From NCBI GenBank assembly GCA_019633425.1, contig WSUB01000023.1, positions 192,961 to 256,960 on the forward strand: DNA of 64,000 bases. Reading direction: 5' to 3'. The stretch is from Tulasnella sp. 424. Its lineage: Eukaryota > Basidiomycota > Agaricomycetes > Cantharellales > Tulasnellaceae. Below the pieces are notes generated by a model that was not told the DNA's origin, did no database searches, and saw only the letters and a list, made by a program, of their open reading frames with translations. This document shows, in pieces, positions 11,408-24,090 of this stretch. How positions within the stretch are numbered: the first letter of the stretch is position 1; each line of letters starts with the position of its first letter. The position numbers and the translations under genes were made by a program.

Positions 11408-13468
11408 ACTTTTTACTTTAATTTCGATCGGCTCGTAGATTTACAAAGGCCGTGTTCCGACGAGCATCTTCGTCGGTGCTCAATTAAGCAAGGTTTCGGA
11501 GAGCACGGTCCAGGAAGCCCCCATATTTAGATGACTGTATAAGCTAGCTTGACAAGATTATATGTGCTTTGCTTTAGGACTACCTCGCCACCAAACTGTA
11601 ATTTGGATATTGTATCGGAAAAGCACCGGACTTCTTGCACAGGCGCAGCACACTATCACCAGGGCACCGGCTGTAGGGAGTCCCGACGTACGACGAGTAT
11701 GTAGAATATACAACTCTCGATTAATTTCCCTGCAGATTCAGACTTTTCGCCGCATGACCGGCTTGCGGACCGACGGACTGACTATCTTTCCTTGTTTGGA
11801 ATTCGGTGGATAGAGTGAGGTGCATTGTCTCAACTCAGCTGGGACTTCCTTTCTGGGTACAGGACCCTAATTCAATCGAAAAGAAGGGACGCGCCTATGT
11901 TCACTGCGCGTATATTGCCAACGCCCAGCATGACGTCATGTATATAAAGACAAGTTTGACACTTAGCCATAGATTACCGTCCTCACGATCCTGGTGGCAG
12001 TTCTGAGAATATTATGAATTGGGCCGCCAGGTGGATCGGCGTTAGGCGGACCTCCACCAACAATACGCCCGTCCCTCCATATAATTCCTGTCCCGTGCGG
12101 CTTATAAGACCTGCGACACGTCAGACCAAGTACGATACGTTCCCTCTCCTGTCCTCCTGTCCCCCTCCCCACCCCGTCCCCCCTCGTGATTAGTACGTTG
12201 CCACAGGACATACTGCGAAGTTCTTTTAACTGCCCTGCAATTCAGAACCTAGCGACCACACTGTGCCAGACGGTCTTGAGACCATTCGGAAGACACGTTG
12301 ATCCCATTCATCGCCTACCATTGACCCTATTCTTTTTGGGATTCTCGACGCGGGCCTCCACGTGGCGAGTCCTGGGCAACGGGCCTCTTTCCTGTCGATC
12401 GACGGAAGAGGACGGCTAACCGCGTTTCTTTTGTAACGATCGTGTCTTCCTGTCATGTACTTCGACATTTCAATGAAGGTCGTGTAATCCCCCGATAATC
12501 CTTTTCTATTGGACTGCAGATGGCGTGAATGATGTGTCACTTGGCGCTCCAAGACAACGTCCCAATGGCTCGAGGAGGGGAATGCTTGGATATCTCCCCA
12601 CCTGTTGATATATATGGTGGGCCGGTATCTCTGCCGAGACGTCTCTTGACTTGCTGGCTCCAACCAGATGTGAAAGTGAAAGTTCATTGGAGATCCTACA
12701 GGATACAGTGATATACGACTACTAGTACCGCGTCCTCCTCTTCGCCCTTCTCGGTCCCACCCCGCCAGAGGCAAGGAATATCCGGTGTCGTACGTCTCTG
12801 ATGGCTCCCCAGTCAGTCGCCCTTGTTCCCGCAGTTTCGGTAGACCCAGAAAGGATTTGCCAACGAGCGTCATTGCATGATCCTCCGGCGGCCGTGACGT
12901 GAGCAGGCTCTGGAACGGCCGTGCCCACTTACATCCTTAACAGGATCCTAGAGCGGTTCGGGACAGGTGCTTCCTTCTCCAGCATCTACTAAGTACCACT
13001 ATCGACGCGACGTTGGCTGACGGTGAAGACGAAGTCTCCATTGGTCGGTTTTGAGCTTGGACCGTCGAGGATTTGTTCAGCGAAGAATCTCGACGAAACA
13101 TCGAATGCGATTTGGTTTGCTGTTGAGACGAGCATGGCATTTATTACAAGTTTCTCGGTTGTATATGAAGGAGAGGAGATGTCTGTCTCTGAACGCAGGC
13201 CAGGGAATGTCGGGAACGGAGTCGAGTGAATGAAAGCGTCGGAGAGCGTTGAAGGTCAGATCCTGTTTTTCCTCCCACTGCGCCCCACTGGTATCCAGGC
13301 AATAACTGCGTGCAAATGTACACCGCCTTTATATCCCTGTTCTGTTGACTGTGAGGTCGTTTCGCCGCAGATGCGCAGTAAACGAGACCAAATAGAGCTT
13401 GCAAGGATCTTTCATCATTCCTTTTTACCCACCACCTCCCTTCGCCTCACCCGTCGCACTAGGTTACA
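11408..13468. other. Gene-poor stretch between duplicated F-box genes
   Basis: About 2 kb with no recognised gene. The part 11,440-11,705 is nearly the same as 16,290-16,545, the flank of copy C. The part 13,250-13,468 matches 16,880-17,120, the promoter of the family 2 gene. The middle (11,705-13,240) is not shared with the second unit. The longest frame (12,226-12,873, -) has no recognisable domain and is probably chance. Confidence 0.5.
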
Positions 13469-13892
13469 ATGGTCCTCATCTTTCAGACCAAGGATGCTAC
13501 ACTTCCGTCCAGGTCCAGATACGTCAATGCTTCTCCTCCAGACACACCTCTAGCAGCGGCCGCTCCACCACGCACCCGGGCCCAGGATCAGCCTCTCCGT
13601 TCAGATCCTCCCCAACAGTGTCTTTCGACTCTCTTCCACCTCATATATTCCTCCAGATAGTGAATGCGACTGTCCCACCGCAATCTCTTCGTACACCAGA
13701 GTACTACATCGAGAGCCTTTATTGGCTAACTCATTCCCTACGGTTTGTCTCCCGGTCCACCTACATAGCACGCATGAACTTCCTGCGACCCACATTCCTC
13801 ACGGATTACCTCACCAACATCAAGCATCCCTACACCTGCGATCCTTTCCCACTGGAGCCTCTAGAAGCCAGTCTTCCCCGCAGTGCTCTTCT
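13469..13892 (+). pseudogene. Broken copy of F-box-like family 2 gene
   Basis: Duplicate of the gene at 17,121. It begins with the same start (MVLIFQTKDATLPSR against MVLIVQTKDATLPSR). Small insertions near 13,515 and 13,580 shift the frame, so the F-box part (FDSLPPHIFLQIVNATVP) is read in another frame. Similarity ends at about 13,885-13,892 inside the coding region. There the sequence switches to DNA like the 3' flank of F-box copy A. It lacks the second exon. Confidence 0.85.
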
Positions 13893-14531
13893 TCTGGATT
13901 ACCTTTCCAAAAAACTAAACTTTAGATATTGTGTCGTAATATAACAAAACTCTTGTATGAGTGTAGCTCAATACCACCGGGACACCACTGCCAATAGCGA
14001 GCCCCGAACGGATGAAAAGTATGCGTAATGCGCACGGAGGCTTTTGACACGTACCTGAAACAGATATGGACATGGAAAAGAGCTGCCATCAAGGACCCTG
14101 GCTGGCAAGGTTCTTAGATGTGAATGGGACTCCGTATAGAACTACATCGAGACCCTTGCAATCCAAGGCTTCCACGCACAAGGGGAGGGAAGAAATATTC
14201 TGAACCAGAGCATACAATAGATTGTGTGTGATAAATAATAACGGATGGATCGCCTTTAGTATTTCTGGATCCGGAAAAGGGAGTATAGTTTTCGCGGCCA
14301 AAATCGGGACCGCGAAATTTGCAGCAGAGAATGCGGGAATCGTATTTCGAGTTCTATTCTTTCCGAACACTGTCTATCCTTGCTCACACATCCATCACCG
14401 CTCCCCCTTGTTACGGGCCTCGTGACTTCCGCACCTGTGGCGCTGACAACTATCGGACAAACTCAGCCAAACTTGACGGGAACTGTTGTTCCGCCACCAC
14501 ATCCTTCCCCGCGAGAACCTTCCTCATTATC
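13893..14531. other. Junction and promoter region of F-box copy C
   Basis: Begins with the 13,895-13,970 segment copied from the 3' flank of copy A. It then runs into sequence matching the region upstream of copy B (14,140-14,320 against 9,290-9,480, including 'ggaaaagggagtatagtt'). No gene is seen. Confidence 0.55.
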
Positions 14532-16264
14532 ATGAGTCTATTGCAAATCAAAACACTCGAAATTCCTGTCGAGGTCATTGACATGATAGTCAATTGGCTC
14601 CGTCGCCGAAGTGACCTTCTTTCTCTCGCACTGTCACACTCCAAATTCTATCAAGTAGTTGTCCCAGACCACCTCCACTATCGCCAGGCCGACTTTTGCG
14701 TCTTCGACTACCTCATGTGGAATTATCTGTTGGAGGATCCTCGTCGGCTCGGCAAACTCGAGGTCTTGAACCTGTCTGCTGGATATCAAGCCCGTGCGCC
14801 GCCCATCCCAAGCCTGTCAGGGAACGAAACGGACATCCATAATGATGCAGACAAGGTCAACTCAGAATTAGTTCACAATGCATTCAAAGGCACGCGCATG
14901 CTGCACACAGTCATTTGGAACTCAAATGATGCCGTCGAAGGTCCACATCGTGCGATGAGTTTGCAAATATCCTTGTGGGAAGCAATCAACAGGTATTGCC
15001 CCACCGTGCAGAGGGTGGACGCTTTAGGATATTACAACTGCTGGAGGTGTCTCGCCGATAGTAATCGCGAAGCGACATGCCCTGTAAGGGACTTGGAGTT
15101 TCTTCAGTGCTTCGACTCTTTCTGACCGGTGTTCGCATAGCTGGAGAACCTGAGCCAGATTTCCGCATTTACCCTCCAGATCAAATGCTTTTGGCACGTG
15201 GGGCCAGTAGACACCTACTTTTCCTACCTTTCATCGTTCCAACGGCTACAGCGCCTGACTCTCCTCGAGCCAAACGTTTTCCCAGCAAATATTCATCACA
15301 TCCTGGCTATGAAGTTTCCACTTTTGGAATTCTTCAACGCCAGAGACTATACCGGGGCTGTCGGCATGAGCACCATGCTCGCATTCCTCGCCGCACACCC
15401 TCTTCTTCACACTTTCATTTGGACTACGTATTACAGCATACTCGTTTCGGATCCTTTGAACACCAGTGGTATCGCTACCTTCGATATCACTCCGCAGCTT
15501 GAGAGACTTGTTTCGCCTCTCAACCTTGTCCAAGCGCTGTTTAGCCCTTCATCTGACGGATCTGGAGTTCGCCGTCCGTTGAGGTCTCTGTGCACTAGAC
15601 TTCCGCTGGACACCCGAGCTCCTCCAGAGGATCTTGCTCTCCTTTCTGGAATAGGGCTTGATCTTGAGGAGTTAACCGTGGGTGACAAACCGGGGACTGT
15701 GAAATGGAGTTGCCCTGATCTGGGAGCCGCGCTTCGCATGGTCTCGTCAGCATTCCCAAACCTCCGGCTTCTGGACCTGGGGCCCGTATCTATCAACGAG
15801 TGCCCAGTATCAGCAAGAGGGCCGCGTCCTAAAGTGGTAAGACTTGCCTACAGAGATCATCTACACCCCCTCGGTGTGCTGATAATCGTCCCTGTCACTA
15901 GCATGACTGGATGTCGGCCCTATCGGGATTCAGTTATCTCGCTGTTTTAAGCATTCCATGGAGCCAAGCAAAGAAGAATGGTCTTGTGGTTCAGTTGTCG
16001 CCATCTAAAAGGCGACATCAAACGATGGAACACTTCCTCGCCCGATGTCCTCGGTTGCGTTTCCTATTCTGCCGGCATTGGCAGATTACACCACCAGGTC
16101 AGGATATTGCAATATTAATCGGAAACAATGACCCCGATGTCCGGTTTCGCAAGGCGCGTTTAATTGACGAGGGTTCAAGTGGAGACCGGAGGTGGGCGGC
16201 GTATGAAGGAACACAAAACGATCTTGACGAGGAAATCTCGATGGCAGTGAAAGCAAGAAATTAA
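14532..16264 (+). CDS. F-box-like protein, family 1 copy C
   Basis: Third complete paralog. Exons 14,532-15,083, 15,141-15,836 and 15,902-16,264 join in phase 0 to give 536 residues. The F-box region is LEIPVEVIDMIVNWLRRRSD then LLSLALSHSKFYQVVVPDHL. The second and third exons align throughout with copy B, including MSALSGF and FRKARLIDEGSSGDRRWAAY near the C-terminus. The frame is open upstream of the chosen ATG, but the paralogs agree on this start. Intact splice sites and frame suggest it is functional. Confidence 0.8.
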
Positions 16265-17120
16265 ACTTTTTCTTTAATTTCGATTGGCCTGTAGCTTTAC
16301 AAAGCAGCACCCCATTAAGCAAGCTTCGCAGAGCACGGTCTAGAAAACCTTCGTATTTAAGCGACTGTATAAGCTAGCTTGACAAAGATTATATGTGCTT
16401 TGCTTTAGGACTACCTCGTCACCAAGCTGTAATTTGGATATTGTATCGGAAAATCACCAGACTTCTTGCACAGGCGTAGCACACTATCACCAGGGCACCG
16501 GCTGTAGGGAGCCCCGACGTACGACGAGTATGTAGAATATACAGGGAGATTTCAGGCACGTAGAATCGACCTACTGAGGTGCCATAGAATCCAAGCGGTC
16601 GTTGGCTGGCAGTGCTTACGATTCTTAGGCGCCATTGAGAATTCGAATGTTTACGTAGAAAACGAGCACTCCCACCTACCGCAGTAATGCGGTGCGGTGC
16701 ATCATGTCAGACGAACCATCCATATAGCTGATAACAGCGCACTCCGGTCGTTGACAGCAGCAGTCAAGACGATACTACAACTAACGTCCACTCACTGTGC
16801 AACGTAGCCGCCTGGTCGACGGGCCTGATACCTGAAGCCAGGGGGCCTGACATCCTGATTGACGATACCCATGGCTCCCTGAAGGTCAGATCCTGTTTTT
16901 CCTACCACTGCGCCCCCACTGGTATCCAGGCAATAACTGCGTGCAAATGTACACCGCCTTTATATCCCTGTTCTGTTGCGCCAAGGAGACTGTGAGGTCG
17001 TTTCGCCGCAGATGCGCAGTGACACAGCAGTAAACGAGGCCAAATACCGCTTGCAAGGATCTTTCATCATTCCTTTTTACCCACCACCTCCCTTCGCCTC
17101 ACCCATCGCACTTGATTACG
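16265..17120. other. Intergenic region before the family 2 gene
   Basis: The part 16,290-16,545 repeats 11,440-11,705. The part 16,880-17,120 repeats 13,250-13,468 and is the promoter and 5' UTR of the next gene. The middle 16,546-16,880 is unique and holds no gene. Confidence 0.55.
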
Positions 17121-18013
17121 ATGGTCCTCATCGTTCAGACCAAGGATGCTACACTTCCGTCCAGACACGTCAACGCTCCTCCTCCATACACACCTCTAGC
17201 AGCGGCCGCTCCACCACGCACCCCAGGACCAGCCTCTCCGTTCAGATCCTCTCCAAAAGTGTCTTTCGACTCTCTTCCACCTCATATACTCCTCCAGATA
17301 GTGAATGCGACTGTCCCACCGCAATCTCTTCGTACACCAGAGTACTACATCGAGAGCCTGTATTGGCTAACTCATTCCCTACGGCTCGTCTCCCGGTCCA
17401 CCTACATAGCATGCATGAATTTCTTGCGATCCACATTCCTCACCGATTACCTCACCAACATCAAGCATCCATACACCTGCGATCCTTTCCCACTGGAGCC
17501 TCCAGAAGCCAGTCTTCCACCGCAGTACCAGCGCCCGCAGGCCATCGTGTCCCTGCAGCGCGAAATGGCGGTGCTCGACCGGTTCATAGCGCTTAAGTGT
17601 AGCGAGGACGTGCGGAGTTACCAGACCGAACTTCATCTCGATCTTGACCACTTCAAAGACTTGTTCGAGCTCGAGCAGGTGAGCACCGCTCGAATCCGAA
17701 GTAACACCGACCCTCTAACCCTTCGCCAATGCAGCCAAAGGCCCGAACCGAGGATCTCATCAGAAAGTATGGGATGAGAGCTGGCGTTGTTAGCCTCGTT
17801 GCTCCCCCTCTCGCGACGTCGACCCCTATATCCCGACTACCAACTCCACTTCCCTTCTCAGCAATATCGGTCAACTTCTCACCACGCAAAGTGGGGGTCA
17901 CCATTCTTCGACGAACAGTTGTGGACGTGAGGAGGGATCGGGATGAGACCCTTGAGAGTGTTGCCAAGCGTCTGGTGAAGGAGCTCGCAAGGGTCTTGGG
18001 GAGGGCTGGCTGA
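17121..18013 (+). CDS. F-box-like protein, family 2 (complete copy)
   Basis: Exons 17,121-17,678 and 17,735-18,013 join in phase 0 to give 278 residues. After a Pro/Ala/Ser-rich N-terminus comes an F-box-like motif VSFDSLPPHILLQIVNATVP, then LRTPEYYIESLYWLTHSLRL and VSRSTYIACMNFLRSTFLTD. Exon 2 holds a basic C-terminal part (VNFSPRKVGVTILRRTVVDV). This suggests an SCF adaptor, but the F-box is divergent and no substrate domain is recognised. The start was chosen at the first ATG, shared with the broken copy at 13,469. The 3' end is only about 110 bp from the convergent MED12 3' end. Confidence 0.72.
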
Positions 18014-18121
18014 ACTTTGGTCTGGCTGGTTTCATCGACCTTATCTTCGGATATTATATTTAAGCGACGTTACGTGCTGTACAGACCTACATAGAATGCC
18101 AGGATGCAATACATTGATAAG

Positions 18122-21100
18122 CTAAGGCTTTTTCTTCCCCCTCCCTCTTGCGACGCCGCCTGGTGGTCTACCACGTCCCCTTTTGCCAGCCACCGTTTTA
18201 CCTGCTGTACTGGACCTTGGTTCCGGTTCAATGATCTCAATATCATCGTCTCCGAGATCGGCACTCCCGACTCCTGACCCCCTACCTACTCCACTTGACG
18301 ATGCGGTGGCCTTCCGCTTGGTGCCCCGGCTGGGACCTTCCTGCGGTCCATCAAGAGCGTCCACGTCAATGATCTCCCGCTCAGCAGTTCCCGTTCTTCG
18401 ACTAATCGTGCTTCCTCCTGGACTCATCACCGAGTTACTTCGAGAGTCGTCCGTAACACCACGGATTCGAGATAACGGCGATGGATCGTCGGCTTCGCTC
18501 TCGCTGCTCTCTGGATCATCAAAGCTGGCTCCGTTGCCGATGCGACTGTCCTTCCAGTCCCGCTCGTATACGCTTTCGCGATGGAGTCGGTCTTCCGCAT
18601 GACGAGACGGGTTGCCAACGACGTCCGAGTCGTCCCTTGAGCTTCGATGACTTGAAAGAGGTTCACCTGTCGCCCGTGCCATGAAATGCTCCAGCGGGAC
18701 TGAGGTATCGTTCTTCACCTCCATCGATCGTTCGCCTCTGCCTTCTGATGCCGTGTCGGTCGGGGGTTCTTCGATGTACTCTGTCCATTCCCATGCCCTC
18801 GAAGGAACCGCTGGCCCGAGCTGGTACTGGGCTTCTGGGTCCACCCCGTGAGCAGGTTTTCCGCTGGCGATGTCCGTTGAGCTGAGCAGATAAACGAGAT
18901 CTTGAGTGTACCGGTCCGTAGGGATGTAGTTCAACAGAGGCCGTAAGACTGTGCGGAACTCGTGGGGCATTCCAGAAGGGAGGCGGTCTGGGTGGACCCC
19001 TTTTACCTGGCGGACGAGGTCGATATTCGGCATTTTCGCGTCCTTTGGTACTTCTGAACAAGGTTCAATTTGTTAGTCGAACCACGCGCAACCATCAGAC
19101 GGTGGACGCACCGTCCATCACATAGGATGCTGTATCTGTCAGCAAACGGAACAGGGTCGGATCCGTGGTGGTGCCACCTCCATAGCTCTGCCAGTCCATA
19201 TGTGAGTCCATGAACACATTCCATATTTGCATGCGGATACCACTCACCACAGCAAGATAAACGAAACAGGAGATCAGTTCCTCACTAAGACCTTTGACCT
19301 TTGCCGTCCAAACTCCGTCGAAACGCATCACGAATTGGGTCATTCTTGCAAGCAGTATTATGAGTTCGGAAAGCTTTGGGTGGGCGTAGAAATCCGGTGC
19401 CAGCATTGAAGCGGTAGCAAGGGCTGGATCCTTGAGGCTGGCAATCTTGTCCGCCGTGGTGAGCGCTTTGAGCAGAGCTCGCATAAAGCGGTCGATGACC
19501 ACACTCTCGAACGTGGCAGGCGTCCATTCCGCATCTGGAGCCGGGATCGCGACGGATCCGAGAAGACGAAGGACCTCACCCGATACGTCTAGGAACCGCG
19601 AGACCGAGGTTATGGAAAGGGGCTGAGCTTCGAGATTTTCAAGAAGTTCTGCAAGCCGATTGACTCCGTAGTTCACAAACTTTTGAATGATGATAGACGG
19701 TTAATTGCCTTTCCTCTTGCAATACGCTTAGGACGCCTTACCTGAGTAGCAAGTGGACCGCTGAGTCTGTCCAACACTTGCGCTGTAAGGTCCGTCTCCT
19801 CAGGGTGCAGGTCACGACAAAACAGCCCTGACATAAACCCCTTGATTTCTTGCTCGGCTTTCGCCTTGATCGGACCACTTGTGAGTTCAAGACCAGAGCC
19901 CATGCTTTCGAGCGTGAGGCGGAGTTCGATGGAAGCCCGCGAAAAGCCCCAAGCATTCAGCTGGGCAAACACCGCTCGCCATTCAGATGAGGGCTCCGAA
20001 GCCGTTCCCGAGTGGCCGTCTGCCGTGAAAATTAATGAGCACTTGATAAACTGAAGCCAAACCGACTCTCGAAAGCGACATACCCGGGACGTCGTCGACG
20101 TGCACGATCAACCTCAAGGCGTCTGCCAACCGCACGTCCTTTTCGGACGAAAGGGAGCGAACGAACTGTTGCTTGAGATCTTGTAAATGCCGGAAGGCGG
20201 TCGTCCGAAATTGGTGATGCTGGCAGAGTGCCATTCGGATCCTGGTGGACTCTTCTCGGACGTCTTGGGAGAGGTTGGGGTTTAGTTCGAGCCAGACCAA
20301 GTTGCGCATGGCCCCGAACACGGACTTGACCCCGGAGCCGGTGTAAATCTTCTGACGCTGGGTCTGGTACCGCTGAACCTGAATGAGGTCCAAAGGGGGG
20401 ATGGGGTCGCTCGGTAGTCCGTTCTGCTGTGAGGGCATGTCCTGGAGCAACAATCGTTCCGTCAACAAGTTTGCGGCCCTCAAAAATGTCTCGGCCTGCT
20501 CCGACGGTGCTTCCAAGTCAGCTGCCTTCTTCCATGCCACGTAGGCGACGTTGCTGAGAATCGTCGAGGTTGTCAAACAGCCTTGCAATACCATCTCCAG
20601 GATGAACAAGGATATCGTCATCCACGTGTTGGCATCGAAGTCGGAGAACTCCCTCCTCCCGTCCTCGTTGCGGAACCAATGATTAACTGCCGAATCAAGG
20701 GTGCTGTTAAGTGGTACCAGCTGGCTGAAGGTTTGAATGAAGCGGCTGTATAAACGAACGTATTCCATGCGAAGTGAGTGATCTGGGGACAGTGCCTCGA
20801 CTTGGCAAACTCCTTGAACGGCGTTGTCCCAGATTACTTGGCAGACCCCCGAATGGTGTTTAAACTGCTCCCAGAGGCGGTGCGCGAGGGAGCTTGCCTC
20901 GTCCAGGGAGGGCGAGTCTTTGAGATCGAGTATCTCTTGAATGATTGGTTGGACCGCCCCGAGGGCTGGGCCAGTGATCTGAATACCCTGCATCACACGA
21001 GCCAGTTTCATTAGCTATGGGATCATGGTCGCTCTGGGAAATGACGAACCTGAGAAATAGCCGTAGAATCCACTTCAACCTGCTGTTTCGTTTGCGGAGA

Positions 21101-24060
21101 CAGGTGTTTTGAGTATTCCGACCGACTAAGAGCTTCCAAAATCATCCGAGAGTTTTGTTGAGACGATTTCAAACGGTTGTGTGTGGCAAATAAAGTTTCC
21201 CCAACTGTGGACAATGCATCCATTGATGCCCATACGTCTGCGTGTCGAGTGAACGTATCCACGATCGCTTGAACGTCGTTTATATCGGAACTTTGTAGCA
21301 GTCTCAGGCTGAGGTCCAGGATGCTGGAATAGCATCGGGAGAGTCGCATAATTTCCACCAGAGTAGCGTAGGTTCTACTATCCATGCTTCTGGAACAGTC
21401 TCTGCAACGCAATGCAGCGGTTAGTCAGTGGATACTTGGGGTCAGGAACAAGATTACCTTGACATCCAGTCGAGTACTGCTGGGTACAGCCAATGAATTA
21501 CTGCAAAATGCTGATCAAAACAAGACGCTGATAGGAGGGCCGAGAAATTCGTTGCGGATTCGGGTGCATCGTCGCCTAGAGAACGGACGAATGTTAGGTG
21601 AGCTGCTGCGGTCTATCCCGTAAGGGGTGTTCGTACTCCCAAAGATGGTAGGCAAAGCCGCTTTGATCTGCTTTCGAATAGACTTGTCCAACACGTCCTT
21701 AGATTTGGCCGCTTCGGCAACACCATACAGAGCCACCCGCCTCTCCGCTGCAAAGTCCGGAGTTGGCACGGGAAGGGTAGCTAATATAGCAGTCAAGTGA
21801 GAGTCCTTCGCCTAAAGGGATTAAATAATATGTGGGTTTAGTGCGGAGGACCTTAACGGCGGATTAAGGACCTACCCCATTAGCGCTGATTTCCCCTCTC
21901 GCCATCAATCGTCGAATAAACCACCCATATGAAAATAAATTCCTCCTCATGAGTTCTCCAAAAAGTAAAGCTAGACCGGTGGCGTTGGATCGGTGGTCTT
22001 TAGCAATGTCGGATGAACTAAGCCAATTAAAGAGTTGTTCTTGGAGGGCTGCGTCTGGTTTTGGGGCTTTTCGACGGATTGCCCGAAGTTTGGCTTCATC
22101 TCGCCACAGAGAGACCAACGTAGCGGCAGCGTAAGGTCTGTGATCTCCGTACTGTGATTTGGCTACACTCCATGTCAGAAGGATATTGAGTTTTGTTTCG
22201 AAGGAGGAGGGTGGAGGGCTTGGCGTGGAGGGAGGAGCGGCCATAGTCGGCGTGGACGGTGAGGAAGATTGGTCCGTAGCCGGAGTAGAGTTGTCAAAGT
22301 AGGTAATGGAGTGGAGATCGGTCTCTGGTCCAATCGAGTTTAGTAGCTGAAACGGGGAATCAATATTCCCTCTCCCTGTCACGAGAGTACAGCGTGCGCG
22401 CACCTGAATATCTTCCATTGCAACTCTCATAGCGAAGGAGTTTCGCGCAGGCAGATTGTGAAATAGCAGGGCACGGTTCCGCTTATCCACAGACTCGAAT
22501 AACTCTCGCATCTGGTCATAAATCGGACGGGCTTGTGGGTTCTCGTACGGGACTTGAACAATCTCTTGAGGCCCTTTAACCAGTAGATTGTATAGAACAA
22601 AATGATTCGTTTTGTCTTTCCATAAACGAGGGTAAATGAATGCGTCCGGGAATGCCACAAATGTTTGCTGGAGCGGCCATCAGCTACAGAGGAGAAAGTA
22701 GAAAAGATCCCTTCATACCTGCAAGAGACTTCCAAGTGTTCGGCCAAGCTGTAATACGACTGCGCGATCCGTTTGTGGAATGTGGGTAATCTAAGGCAAT
22801 GCACACAACTAAGCTCATTTATCGAAACCGTGTCAATATTTCCTGACCTCGATAAGCTTTTCAATCAGCCCAACAATGAATGGTCGGAGGAAACCTCGGT
22901 GGTGGAGGAGAGCCTCGTGGTATTCCTGTACAACTTTGATGATGAATCCTAACTGAATAATGTTTGACAGTCCGACTTGAAGGGAGAGCCAAAAGAGGAT
23001 GGTGCCGTGATCCACCAAGCTTTCGTCGTAGAACTCCCGAAGTAAACCAAGCCTGAGATGTCGGAATCGGTGGGCGGTTAGCTCCGGACGAGGCGACTGC
23101 TCAAAGAGAAGGAGCTTACGTGTAAGAAAACTTGTGGATCCATTTGTCCCGAGATTCGGGCTCGCTGAGGAGGCTTCGAAACGTTGAGCGAATCGCAGTG
23201 CCGCCCACCGTCTGTGCACGTGGCAAAACCAGAAGGTCCAGGTGTTTCCGAAGATAAGATGTTACAGTAGTGGCCAAGTCGATACCGTATTGGGAAGGGT
23301 TAAAGGATGTCCGAGCTCGGGACATATTTTGCTTTTTTGGAAGAAAATAGGTGAGAAAGGTGGACGAATAGAGCGAGTGGTGGGAGATCAGCTTACAATG
23401 TCGGCAGCCCCGGCGACGCGAACATACCAGACCGCGCGCTGGGTCGGTACTCGGTTGCTCTCAAGCATATCCAAGAGCTCGGACCCTTTTGGCCCGTGAG
23501 GGATAATCTTGTTCAGCTTGTTCAGAGGAACATCGGGGTTGGCCAGGTCATTGAACCATGCCTGGTTCTTCGGACCTGTAAAGGTTCGTCGGTCCGGTAG
23601 TTTGAAAGTAGAGCTCCTAACTTTATCGTCAGCTGTTGACTTTGGCACAAAGACAAATTGCAACCGACCCAATGGCAGGTGCAGAACGCTCTCTCCGTGA
23701 TGCTACTTCAGACATGAGATCTCCAAGTTGGCGGAGAACTGCCTGGTCTGCTTTCTCCCAGGTATCGTGGATCATCTCGTGAACGGTGAAGTTATCCGTC
23801 TGAACAATGCCTTTTGCGGTGTACCCGTTTTTCACATACGCCTCCGCCATTGAATCTTCCTCTTGTCCAGGTCTTGGTGGATGAAAATCCGGATAACCTG
23901 CCAGATAAGATGTCAGCAGAGAAACTTCCACAGAGAGAACATGTGGCCCACCCAGATCGGCTGTCTTGTGGTACGGGGCCTGCCATGGTGGTGGTTGGAC
24001 CGTGGAGGTTGAAGCCCGCTGTGGCTGCCCAGGCCGGGAGGAGGATGAGGAGGAGCTCAT
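18122..24060 (-). CDS. Mediator complex subunit 12 (MED12/Srb8 homolog)
   Basis: Large subunit of the Mediator kinase module that bridges cyclin C-CDK8 to Mediator and regulates RNA polymerase II in the nucleus. The N-terminal hallmark is NQAWFNDLANPDVPLNKLNK then IPHGPKGSELLDMLESNRVP, followed by QRAVWYVRVAG. A central motif is LLTWSVAKSQYGDHRPYAAA. Exons resolved from the 3' end: 18122-19053, 19112-19679, 19742-20019, 20084-21014, 21050-21401, then a series of shorter exons up to 24,060. An intron of about 52 bp near 23,635-23,687 joins SAPAIG to SSTFKLPDRR. The C-terminus is low complexity and ends in a basic RGRGRPP...RGRGKKKP tail, which may act in nuclear import or DNA contact. The start could also be 30 bp upstream (24,090). 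Not every internal exon border was fixed. Confidence 0.88.
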
Positions 24061-24090
24061 GGTGTTGATGGAGAGGTGAGAGGAGATCAT

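Noticed and set aside
12226..12873. 215-codon minus-strand frame as a gene
   Set aside because: No domain, odd composition, no splice support and no copy in the duplicated unit. It is most likely chance.
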